Shown in pieces: positions 7,829 through 14,251 of a DNA stretch of 18,332 nt (position 1 is its first letter; the number at the start of each line of letters is the position of its first letter). A program made the position numbers and the translations under genes. The notes beneath the pieces were generated by a model. It saw only the letters and a list, made by a program, of their open reading frames with translations, had not been told where the DNA came from and ran no database searches. This stretch comes from Nitrospirota bacterium (lineage in GTDB: Bacteria > Nitrospirota > Thermodesulfovibrionia > Thermodesulfovibrionales > Magnetobacteriaceae), in the NCBI GenBank assembly GCA_015233485.1, contig JADFXO010000044.1:1-18332 (forward strand), in the 5' to 3' direction.

Positions 7829-8353
7829 ATGAACATAACCGTAACAGGCAGGAATTTTGACATAACCGCCCCAATAAAGGCATACGCCGAGGGGAAGATA
7901 AGCAGATTCGGCAAGTTTTTGAGCTCCGACTGCGACACCGTCGTTATCCTTGCCGTAGAGAAATACAGACACAAGGCAGAGGTGGTGATAAAATCAAACG
8001 GCATACAAATCCAGGCGGAGTCAATAACCGGCGAGATGTACTCATCCATAGACGAGGTGATAGAAAAGCTCGACCGGCAGATAAAAAAGTACAAAGAGAA
8101 GATAACATCTAAACGTAAGTGCGGCGGAAAGGGCATCCATGCCGCCGAGGCCGACGCCTCAACTTCTGAGCGCGTAAGTATCATTAAGAGAAAGAAGTTC
8201 GATATGAAGCCCATGGCAGCCGAAGAGGCCGCCATGCACATGGACCTGCTTGACAAGGATTTCTACGTATTCACAAACGAACAGAGCGGTGAAATCAATG
8301 TGATATATAAGATAGAGGACGGAGATTTAGGTCTCATAGAGCCGGTAAAATGA
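7829..8353 (+). CDS. hpf: Long-form ribosome hibernation promoting factor
   Basis: HPF binds the decoding site of the 30S subunit in stationary phase; the long form dimerises ribosomes into 100S particles. The start is ATG 7829, preceded by a strong AGGAGGG (7815-7821); an upstream in-frame extension to 7781 is not believed. The N-terminal domain starts MNITVTGRNFDITAPIKAYA. A charged linker follows, then the C-terminal dimerisation domain (VSIIKRKKFDMKPMAAEEAA ... FYVFTNEQSGEINVIYKIED). At 174 residues with both domains it is the long type rather than the short E. coli HPF. Its stop overlaps the rapZ start by 4 nt (ATGA). Confidence 0.95.
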   Translation: MNITVTGRNFDITAPIKAYAEGKISRFGKFLSSDCDTVVILAVEKYRHKAEVVIKSNGIQIQAESITGEMYSSIDEVIEKLDRQIKKYKEKITSKRKCGGKGIHAAEADASTSERVSIIKRKKFDMKPMAAEEAAMHMDLLDKDFYVFTNEQSGEINVIYKIEDGDLGLIEPVK

Positions 8354-9195
8354 AGTCCTCCATTGTCATTGTCACGGGGCTGTCCGGTGCCGGCAAGACT
8401 GTCACCCTCAGGGCGCTGGAGGACGCGGGGTTTTTTTGCGTTGATAATCTGCCCTCCTCGCTGATAGATGATTTTATCAAACTCAGCGCCTTGAGTTCAG
8501 AGAAGATCGCCGTAGGAATCGATGTCAGGGAAAAGGGGTTTCTGAAAGGCATAGATAAAATAATACAAAAACTCCGTGGCAAGTACAACCTGGATTTAGT
8601 ATATCTTGAGGCCGAAACAGACATTATCATCAGGCGGTATAAAGAGACCAGAAGGCCGCATCCGCTGTCTAAGGCGGCCAAGGGCGATATAGAAGAGGCT
8701 ATCGCCATGGAGCAGAAGATGCTAAAGTCCCTGAGGGACGAGGCCGATTCGATCATAGATACGTCGGCCTTCACGCCGCACCGTCTGAGGCAGTATATTA
8801 CGGCCGCCCTTGGAGGACTTAGCGCCGGCTATTTGAGATTTACCATCATATCGTTTGGTTTTAAATTTGGCATACCACAGCACCTTGACATGCTCCTTGA
8901 TGTGAGATTCCTGCCAAATCCCCACTTCGTAGAGGAGCTGCGCCCCCTTACAGGGCTGGACGAACCGGTAAAAAAATATATATTCAGCAGCGCTGTGACG
9001 ATGGACTACATTGTGAAGATTGAAGACCTCATGGACTTTTTGATCCCAATGTACAAGAAAGAGGGAAAGTCTTCCTTCACCCTGGGAGTAGGATGTACCG
9101 GGGGGAGGCATCGCTCTCCTGTCATCGTAGAGAAGGCCGCCGAGTTCTCAAAGAAATATGAAATATCAGTAGAGGTAATTCACAGAGATTTGTGA
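8350..9195 (+). CDS. rapZ: RapZ/YvcJ nucleotide-binding protein
   Basis: In E. coli RapZ binds the small RNA GlmZ and presents it to RNase E, tuning GlmS and amino-sugar supply for the envelope; the Bacillus homologue YvcJ is a GTP/ATP-binding protein. The 281-residue sequence shows Walker A GLSGAGKT (10-17), the DNLP segment (CVDNLPSSL), a Walker-B-like VGIDVRE, and the C-terminal RNA-binding signature GCTGGRHRSPV with LRPLTGLDEPV before it. It is translationally coupled to hpf and followed 10 nt later by a gene of unknown role. Whether it regulates a GlmZ-like RNA here cannot be told from the sequence. Confidence 0.95.
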   Translation: MKSSIVIVTGLSGAGKTVTLRALEDAGFFCVDNLPSSLIDDFIKLSALSSEKIAVGIDVREKGFLKGIDKIIQKLRGKYNLDLVYLEAETDIIIRRYKETRRPHPLSKAAKGDIEEAIAMEQKMLKSLRDEADSIIDTSAFTPHRLRQYITAALGGLSAGYLRFTIISFGFKFGIPQHLDMLLDVRFLPNPHFVEELRPLTGLDEPVKKYIFSSAVTMDYIVKIEDLMDFLIPMYKKEGKSSFTLGVGCTGGRHRSPVIVEKAAEFSKKYEISVEVIHRDL

Positions 9196-9205
9196 GGCGC
9201 TGTTT

Positions 9206-9667
9206 ATGAAAATAGATTCGTGTGAATATATAAACGACTTCATGTATTTTATAGTGAAATCTGGCAAAGGCGCGGCGTTGGTGTATTGTTCTGGCGTCAA
9301 TATAACGCGTTTTACGCCGTTGACGGCGGGAAAGCACCGCCTTGGGCAGAATATTGTGATGAAAGGGCTTCAATCGGTAAACTTAGAGCTTCGTTCGTTT
9401 ATCTTGTCGCTTGGGGCAGAGCCAAAGACTATCAGCGGGGGAGGCTGCCGTGAAGGAATACCCTATACTGATGACCTTTGGAACTCGGAATCGCTATTGA
9501 TAGAAAATATGCCGGAAGATTTTTCACCGGCGGAGGTTGTCAGGTTTTCGGTGAAGAATTTTCTAAGAATAGTCCTGCCGCAGTGCCTGCCGCAGCGTGA
9601 AATTCCGGAGGAGCCGCTCGACCCGGCAAGGCTACAGACTTGGCTTGACGCGCTCTGTAAGGGCTGA
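9206..9667 (+). CDS. Unrecognised 153-residue protein at the end of the lpt-rpoN-rapZ operon
   Basis: ATG 9206 lies 10 nt after the rapZ stop, so it is very probably cotranscribed. I do not recognise the family. It is a soluble protein with no signal peptide or membrane segment; cysteines are at 6, 28, 81, 127 and 151, and there is a glycine-rich turn SGGGC at 78-81. The C-terminal half has predicted helices (SPAEVVRFSVKNFLRIVLPQ and ARLQTWLDAL). The place after rapZ is often taken by a PTS EIIA or HPr gene, but no phospho-His motif of those proteins is visible. Real-gene status is supported by operon position, codon use like its neighbours and the absence of a better frame. Confidence 0.75.
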   Translation: MKIDSCEYINDFMYFIVKSGKGAALVYCSGVNITRFTPLTAGKHRLGQNIVMKGLQSVNLELRSFILSLGAEPKTISGGGCREGIPYTDDLWNSESLLIENMPEDFSPAEVVRFSVKNFLRIVLPQCLPQREIPEEPLDPARLQTWLDALCKG

Positions 9668-9682
9668 AATTTAAGAAATGGG

Positions 9683-10078
9683 TTACTTCAGAAGATTTAA
9701 GTGATAAGGGGATACATCCTCGGATTTTCTTACGCAGTTGACTATTGCTCTTATTATACTATCAGTAAGCGTGCATTTTACATCGATTTTTCCTTCGAAA
9801 TGACCCTTTAGAAATATTTGCGAGTCAAACTCATACAATTCGTGAAACTGCACATACGTCTTTTTTGTAAAACAATTTTTAATATTACCGAGTATAAATA
9901 TATTCTTACTACTATGACATCCTTCTGTTTCTATTTTATATTTAGTTTGTGATGTTGTCTTACAGCATAGGTATGGTTCATCAGGCAGGGGGGTATTCAA
10001 GATAATAATCAGCTTATTTCCGAGTTCACCATCTTTAAATTCAAAATCACGATGGAAAAGAACCGTGCCTCTATCCAC
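9683..10078 (-). CDS. Putative PemK/MazF-like toxin paired with a Panacea antitoxin
   Basis: This 131-residue protein is encoded directly after the Panacea gene with an 8-nt overlap, the usual layout for a toxin downstream of its antitoxin. The start MDRGTVLFHRDFEFKDGELG followed by NKLIIILN resembles the first strands of PemK/MazF endoribonucleases (a GxV...F.F.DG...K.RP..VL pattern). The Arg-Pro normally found after the first loop is NK-L here, so the similarity is weak. A Cys-rich middle (LCCKTTSQ, GCHSSKN) and a C-terminal helix (TDSIIRAIVNCVRKS) follow. If it is a toxin, translation or RNA would be the target. It converges on the rapZ operon with 15 bp between stops. Confidence 0.55.
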   Translation of the reverse strand: MDRGTVLFHRDFEFKDGELGNKLIIILNTPLPDEPYLCCKTTSQTKYKIETEGCHSSKNIFILGNIKNCFTKKTYVQFHELYEFDSQIFLKGHFEGKIDVKCTLTDSIIRAIVNCVRKSEDVSPYHLNLLK

Positions 10079-10634
10079 TAAATACCTTTTTCATTTCTTC
10101 TCTATCAGCAATTCGCTCCAGCGCCTCCTCTTCGGATATAGACTCACTTGAGCCGTCAAGGGCAAGCATATAATCGATTCTTGCCTTTAATCCTCTATTT
10201 TTTATGGTTTTGTCCCACGGTTCATTAGGCAGATGAGATGATTCTACCATATCCTTAGCCTTTGCTTCATGAAACATATACGCCACGTTTTTGAGTATAC
10301 GTAATTCCCTTTTTGTAAAATACAGATCGTCAAACGGTTTTTTGGCTTTTATTGCCACAAACTGCTTCTCATTCTTAGGCTGTATAGAAATGCTTTCCTT
10401 CATATCAGGCTTTAGCGCGTCATTACTGAGTTCATTGCTAAGTGATGCAGGAACCGGCCCAAATTCCCATGCATTATAATCCATGCCTGTTACCGACCTG
10501 CCGGTCTCTTTAAAATGTAAAAAATCGAGGTAATACATTAACTTATAAAGTTTTGTCTTCCCGCAGAATTTTGTATTTTTCGAAAAATAGATAATGGCAT
10601 TAACAATCTTCGCTCTATCATGATTTATAAGCAT
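10071..10634 (-). CDS. Panacea-domain (DUF4065, SocA-like) antitoxin
   Basis: The N-terminal ~110 residues match the Panacea/DUF4065 domain: KIVNAIIYFSKNTKFCGKTK, LYKLMYYLDFLHFKETGRSV and MDYNAWEFGPVPASL. Panacea is known as a promiscuous antitoxin domain that neutralises many unrelated toxins, and the Caulobacter member SocA is an adaptor for ClpXP degradation of its toxin. The C-terminal part includes a segment of the kind LPNEPWDKTIKNRGLKARID and an acidic helical tail. ATG 10634 is 8 nt downstream of a good -10 box and lacks a clear Shine-Dalgarno. The gene overlaps the toxin candidate by 8 nt, so the two are probably translated together. Confidence 0.85.
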   Translation of the reverse strand: MLINHDRAKIVNAIIYFSKNTKFCGKTKLYKLMYYLDFLHFKETGRSVTGMDYNAWEFGPVPASLSNELSNDALKPDMKESISIQPKNEKQFVAIKAKKPFDDLYFTKRELRILKNVAYMFHEAKAKDMVESSHLPNEPWDKTIKNRGLKARIDYMLALDGSSESISEEEALERIADREEMKKVFSG

Positions 10635-10642
10635 CTTGTCTT

Positions 10643-10672
10643 ATTATGTGATACCCCTGTCCTGATTGTCAA
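10643..10672 (-). promoter_or_regulatory. Candidate promoter of the Panacea toxin-antitoxin pair
   Basis: On the minus strand a consensus -35 box TTGACA (10667-10672), an 18-bp spacer and a -10 box CATAAT (10643-10648) precede the antitoxin. Transcription would begin near 10636, two bases before the ATG at 10634. A 6-bp inverted repeat CCCCTG/CAGGGG (10654-10659 and 10681-10686) brackets the -35 box and could be an autoregulatory operator. Confidence 0.5.
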
Positions 10673-10746
10673 CGGCCTTTCAGGGGCAGAACAAACGCAC
10701 CGTAGGCGTATTGTTACCGAAACCCTCTCCACCTCCGCCTGATGAG

Positions 10747-12138
10747 TCATTCGTTGCGCTGCCCTAACACCCCGTCGATGAGCCTCCGTGCCCTCTGTGC
10801 AATGCGCTCATACGAAATATACACTAAGTATATGTCGAAAACTGTCCCTGACAGGATGTGAAACCCTAAAATCGCCACCCCATAACTAATAACCGGATTG
10901 CCCGCCTTTACGGCAAACGACTGCTCTTCCAGCGTCGTTTCCCATTTTTCTAATGCGTATCTGGCCCTTCCAGACTTAGGACGGCGCATATACAACGCCA
11001 CGGACAGCGCAGCGCCAACTACAGGGGCAATGAAAGAGATAATCAAATAGAGACTGTCCACCCTTGAGTATATCCCCGCGGCATATGTTATTATCGCGGC
11101 AAGCACTGAGGCCAATATAACCCTTCCCGCCGCTGCTCCGGCTGCCGCGCCATCCTTCAGCAGTCCCTTCCATGTCAGGGAATCAAGCATCTCTTTTTTG
11201 TACCCTTTTGTTACCGCCTCGTCCTGGAATAAATAGTTCAGGCTGCAAGGTCTCTCAAAAAAGCCCATGAGCAGTGTTTCATACGCGTAGAGCGTGTCTT
11301 CAGCTTTTAGGGATTGCAGTTCGTATGGCGGGTTTTTTATTAAGTGCCCCAATTGGAGCAAGTCAAATATTGCCACGCAAATGGAATGTTTCAGGCCCTT
11401 CTTTAAGAATCCCGCCTCGGCCGGGGTCAGCTCCCTTGTGTCTATCCGTGAGGAATCCGGCAGATTCTTAATATTAATAACTATGTACATGATTAATAAC
11501 GCCGCCGCGGCCAACATAACCACAAAAAAACCAAATGAATGTCCGCCAAACGAAGGTTTTACTTTCAGGCTGAACGCCGATTCGGCAAGCAGGGGCTGAA
11601 CTATTTGAATCGCCTGCCTGCCGTTAACTATTATCTTATTAAACGACGCGAAGTTCGTGTCAATCCAGCTATAACTAAATCCCTGCGGAAAGATAAATGT
11701 GTACGTCGCGTTATTGACGGGGAGCTCCCATTTGCCAACCCACTGGGAGTCAAATGAGCTGTAAAGCAGCCTGTCCTCAATGGCGTCTTCCATGACGAAG
11801 GTGATAACGATTGTCTTATTTCCCGATGTAATACGCGGGAAATCATAGCTTATCTTCGTCTCTGCGAACTTCTCCACGGTAAGGCTCACAGGCCCGCCGT
11901 CGCCGTCGGCCACCATGACATTTGAAATCTTCCCTGAGCCGGCAACCTTAAAACCGCCGGCCAGAGGCTGGTCAGCCGCATAGGTAATCCGAAGCGTGAC
12001 CTGTACGCCGGCATACTGCCCCGCGCTGTTTTGAGCCGCCTCAAACACCGCCTCATACCGGCTCAAATAAACTTCGGCAGAGGTGCCGCCTGCCATCTGC
12101 AAAAGAAGCAATAAAGCCAGACATATAATCCTTTTCAT
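10747..12138 (-). CDS. DUF2207-like secreted/membrane protein
   Basis: The start is taken at ATG 12138 because a normal signal peptide (MKRIICLALLLLLQMAGGTSA) begins there; the longer frame to 12168 would need a TTG. The 463-residue protein has an extracytoplasmic beta-rich domain (about 22-200). A membrane helix follows (about 202-222, FGFFVVMLAAAALLIMYIVI), then a cytoplasmic segment LTPAEAGFLKKGLKHSICVA of the type seen in DUF2207/TIGR04222-like proteins. Three more membrane helices lie near 338-357, 362-384 and 418-442. Function of the family is unknown. It is transcribed alone, divergent from the LTxxQ protein gene; its neighbour downstream is the Panacea pair. Family call is from architecture and should be treated as moderate. 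Confidence 0.6.
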   Translation of the reverse strand: MKRIICLALLLLLQMAGGTSAEVYLSRYEAVFEAAQNSAGQYAGVQVTLRITYAADQPLAGGFKVAGSGKISNVMVADGDGGPVSLTVEKFAETKISYDFPRITSGNKTIVITFVMEDAIEDRLLYSSFDSQWVGKWELPVNNATYTFIFPQGFSYSWIDTNFASFNKIIVNGRQAIQIVQPLLAESAFSLKVKPSFGGHSFGFFVVMLAAAALLIMYIVINIKNLPDSSRIDTRELTPAEAGFLKKGLKHSICVAIFDLLQLGHLIKNPPYELQSLKAEDTLYAYETLLMGFFERPCSLNYLFQDEAVTKGYKKEMLDSLTWKGLLKDGAAAGAAAGRVILASVLAAIITYAAGIYSRVDSLYLIISFIAPVVGAALSVALYMRRPKSGRARYALEKWETTLEEQSFAVKAGNPVISYGVAILGFHILSGTVFDIYLVYISYERIAQRARRLIDGVLGQRNE

Positions 12139-12206
12139 AGCTCGGTTTCCCAAAAAATATTTCCACAATTTTAACTTATTACATTTAGCAATATCCAGTA
12201 ATGTGT

Positions 12207-12230
12207 AACCTTTCTCCTTTCAAACGCGAC
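12207..12230 (+). promoter_or_regulatory. Weak candidate ECF-sigma promoter before the LTxxQ gene
   Basis: TGTAACC at 12204-12210 and CGAC at 12227-12230 are separated by 16 bp, similar to the AAC...CG(T/A)C pattern of many ECF promoters. The ECF sigma factor encoded at 12903 would be the natural user. Only one instance is visible, so chance is possible. Confidence 0.25.
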
Positions 12231-12241
12231 TTGGTAGTTAA

Positions 12242-12275
12242 GGGAATAGAAAGCCAGCCTGTCTGGATGATTCCC
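12242..12275 (+). promoter_or_regulatory. Leader hairpin before the LTxxQ protein gene
   Basis: GGGAAT (12242-12247) pairs with ATTCCC (12270-12275). Inside it CCAG (12254-12257) pairs with CTGG (12263-12266) around a CCTGT loop, with an asymmetric internal loop of 6 and 3 nt. It lies 27 nt before the ATG and about 11 nt before the ribosome site, so it would be part of the 5' leader. Confidence 0.35.
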
Positions 12276-12302
12276 AAAATAAAATCAAAGGAGGAAGTAC
12301 GT

Positions 12303-12821
12303 ATGATGTGTAAAAACGGTAAAAGGTTTTTAGTGGCAGCTCTATTTACAGCCCTGTGTGCCGTGGTGATTGCCGGAGGGCTAAACGTTCACAAGGCGTA
12401 TGGATTTGCGGCTGGCGGAGCCGCGGACGACATCGAAGCGCCGTTTCTGAAATTCATGCTCGGCCTGAAACTCAGCGATTCGCAGAAACAGCAGATAGCC
12501 GCAATACTGAAGTCCTATCGCCAGACGATGGGAAGTAGTGTTGTAACCGTTGCAGAGGCGAAGAAAAACCTGTGCGACGCCATCCACAGTGCAGCGTATG
12601 ACGAAAACAAGGTGCGTCAGGCGGCAAAGACAGCAGCCACAGCCGAAGAGGAAGCCGCTGTGCTAAGGGCACAGATCGCGGCACAAATTCAGGGCGTCCT
12701 GAGTGCCGAACAGTTGGCCGCGGCAACTCAGTTCAGAACAGATATGTACGCGCGCGTTAAGAGCAAAATGCAGAGTATTCATTCCATCATTGACCTTTGG
12801 ATAAGCAGTAACGGCGGATAG
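12303..12821 (+). CDS. Secreted LTxxQ (Spy/CpxP-like) periplasmic protein
   Basis: The start is ATG 12303, 8 nt after a strong AAAGGAGG (12287-12294); the frame upstream to 12201 is not coding. A signal peptide (KRFLVAALFTALCAVVIAGG, cleavage probably after KAYG or near GFA) precedes a mostly helical mature protein of about 135 residues. Two degenerate LTxxQ-type motifs are seen, LSDSQKQQI near residue 57 and LSAEQLAAATQF near residue 134, as in Spy/CpxP/CnrX proteins. Those family members are periplasmic chaperones or metal/stress sensors that bind with a helical cradle. A terminator follows, then an ECF sigma/anti-sigma/sensor set, suggesting this is the secreted effector or target of that regulon. 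It has one cysteine in the mature part and is not His- or Met-rich. Confidence 0.7.
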   Translation: MMCKNGKRFLVAALFTALCAVVIAGGLNVHKAYGFAAGGAADDIEAPFLKFMLGLKLSDSQKQQIAAILKSYRQTMGSSVVTVAEAKKNLCDAIHSAAYDENKVRQAAKTAATAEEEAAVLRAQIAAQIQGVLSAEQLAAATQFRTDMYARVKSKMQSIHSIIDLWISSNGG

Positions 12822-12834
12822 TTATTTGGACTGA

Positions 12835-12864
12835 GGGGCAAGGCGCAAAACCCTTGCCCCTTTT
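12835..12864 (+). terminator. Rho-independent terminator after the LTxxQ gene
   Basis: A perfect 9-bp stem GGGGCAAGG (12835-12843) / CCTTGCCCC (12852-12860) with an 8-nt loop is followed by TTTT. It lies 13 bp after the stop of the LTxxQ gene and separates it from the sigma-factor operon. Confidence 0.85.
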
Positions 12865-12902
12865 ACCTTAACTTCAAGTATAATAAGGATGGATCAAATA
12901 CA

Positions 12903-13520
12903 ATGCCCTATACGCTTAACGAAGATTCACCGGATATAGAGATAATCGGACGCGTCATAGCCGGAGATACCGATGAGTTTGAGGCCATCGTCAGGAAATA
13001 CAGCGCGTATGTATACAAAATCGCCGCTTCATATGTACCTCAGGAGGCCGTTTCTGAGGCAGCCCATGAGGCGTTTGTGAATGCCTTTGCGGGCATCTCA
13101 TCTTTTAACGCTAAGAGCCAGTTTAAATATTGGCTCAGAACCATTACAATACGCTCTTGCTATGACTACTGGAGGACTCACTATAAAAGCCGGGAACTTA
13201 CGATGAGTTCATTGGGTGAGGACCACCAGAGATGGTTCCAAAGGGTTGTAAATGAAGACGCTGTCGGGCTGTTCAGGGATTCGGAGATGCAAAAGGAAAC
13301 CGTAGAAATTATTAACTGGGCAATGAGTGAACTTGCCCCGGTTGAAAGAATGACCGTCACGTTGATATATCTTGAGGGTTACAGCGTTAAGGAGGCGGCT
13401 CAAATGCTCAATCTCAGCATGGTTAATGTTAAGGTCAGGGCACACAGGGCAAGGACTAAACTCAGAAAAAAAATACTAAGCCACATTGATTTTAATAAAT
13501 TAAAGGAGGGCATACTATGA
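12903..13520 (+). CDS. ECF-type RNA polymerase sigma factor
   Basis: The 205-residue protein has sigma region 2 at about 26-95 (EAIVRKYSAYVYKIAASYVP ... FKYWLRTITIRSCYDYWR) and region 4 at about 135-190. Region 4 carries a helix-turn-helix (GYSVKEAAQMLNLSMVNVKV followed by RAHRARTKLRKK). No region 1 or 3 is present, which makes it an extracytoplasmic-function (group IV) factor. Its TGA overlaps the ATG of the next gene by 4 nt, a typical sigma/anti-sigma coupling. A TATAAT (12879-12884) with a poor -35 TTGCCC (12854-12859) sits just before it, partly within the upstream terminator. A weak AAGGAT (12885-12890) precedes ATG 12903. It probably responds to an envelope or metal signal relayed by the two following genes. 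Confidence 0.9.
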   Translation: MPYTLNEDSPDIEIIGRVIAGDTDEFEAIVRKYSAYVYKIAASYVPQEAVSEAAHEAFVNAFAGISSFNAKSQFKYWLRTITIRSCYDYWRTHYKSRELTMSSLGEDHQRWFQRVVNEDAVGLFRDSEMQKETVEIINWAMSELAPVERMTVTLIYLEGYSVKEAAQMLNLSMVNVKVRAHRARTKLRKKILSHIDFNKLKEGIL

Positions 13521-13831
13521 AAACAAACAATGACATGATAAGAAAAATAGAAGAAGCCCTCCGGCAAGGCCATCAAATGAAGAGAGAGCGCCCTGTACCC
13601 CTGCCCGATGAAAAGTGGTATAACGGTGTAATGGCACGGGTCAGAGCGGTACATGTCGCGAAGGCGGATGAACTCCAAAGATTTCTCTGGCCTTTTGCCG
13701 CCGCAACGGCCGCATGTGCCCTGACAGCAGCTCTGTATGCGGTGTTGTCCGGCAGTGGCGGCGGGTACGCTGCCTTCGGCGTGTTTATTGATGACCCTTC
13801 CGGCATCAGTGCGTTGCAGTTGTTTTTATAA
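13517..13831 (+). CDS. Putative one-TM anti-sigma factor
   Basis: The 104-residue protein overlaps the sigma gene by 4 nt and has a good AAAGGAGGG just upstream. It has a charged cytoplasmic N-terminus (1-55), a single membrane helix (about 56-78, FLWPFAAATAACALTAALYA) and a short periplasmic tail. That is the topology of small anti-sigma factors such as CnrY. It lacks the HxxxCxxC zinc motif of ZAS anti-sigmas, so the call rests on position, size and topology rather than homology. Confidence 0.6.
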   Translation: MKTNNDMIRKIEEALRQGHQMKRERPVPLPDEKWYNGVMARVRAVHVAKADELQRFLWPFAAATAACALTAALYAVLSGSGGGYAAFGVFIDDPSGISALQLFL

Positions 13832-13853
13832 ACTTGACTATGGAGGTATGGCG

Positions 13854-14231
13854 ATGAAAAAATGGAAGGTCCTCACCGGATGTTTGGTAATATTTTTGTC
13901 TGGAATCCTGGCAGGTGCCGTCATCGGCGGGATTATTACGAAACACAAAATGGAGGCGATCTTTCACGAAGGTCCTCCGGCGTTTAAGAGATTGATTTTA
14001 TCAAAACTATCGGGTGAACTAAATCTTACTAAGGCTCAACTGCAGGAAATAGAGCCTATTGTCGACAGGGCACATATAGAATTAAAAAAGTTGAGACAAA
14101 GGCACCAGCCGGAGGCCGAAAAGATTATCGAGGCGGCTATATCCGAAATGAAAAAGAAACTCACCGAGGCACAGAGTAAAGAACTCGACCTCTTTTACGA
14201 AGACGCCACAAAGCGATGGCATGACAGATAA
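13854..14231 (+). CDS. Membrane-anchored LTxxQ protein, CnrX/Spy-like putative sensor
   Basis: ATG 13854 is chosen because GGAGG (13842-13846) is 7 nt upstream; the in-frame ATG at 13848 is too close. The 125-residue protein has an N-terminal membrane anchor (about 6-28) and a helical periplasmic domain with two exact LTxxQ motifs, LTKAQ (58-62) and LTEAQ (103-107). HKMEAIFHEGPP (31-42) offers His and Met residues just after the anchor, recalling the metal-binding helix of CnrX. It is the third gene of the sigma/anti-sigma operon. The inferred role is to hold or release the anti-sigma factor in response to a periplasmic signal such as a metal or misfolded protein. Confidence 0.7.
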   Translation: MKKWKVLTGCLVIFLSGILAGAVIGGIITKHKMEAIFHEGPPAFKRLILSKLSGELNLTKAQLQEIEPIVDRAHIELKKLRQRHQPEAEKIIEAAISEMKKKLTEAQSKELDLFYEDATKRWHDR

Positions 14232-14251
14232 TCCGGTAGTGTGAGGTTAGG

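Noticed and set aside
9206..9667. PTS EIIA/HPr component after rapZ
   Set aside because: No phosphorylatable His motif or EIIA fold signature can be seen in the protein.
11274..11757. Plus-strand open frames inside the DUF2207-like gene
   Set aside because: They are antisense shadows of a long, well-structured membrane protein gene.
12201..12302. N-terminal extension of the LTxxQ protein
   Set aside because: The true start at 12303 has a strong ribosome site and a signal peptide right after it; the extension holds the leader hairpin.
13517..13831. Zinc-binding (ZAS) anti-sigma factor
   Set aside because: No HxxxCxxC motif is present; only position and single-TM topology support an anti-sigma role.
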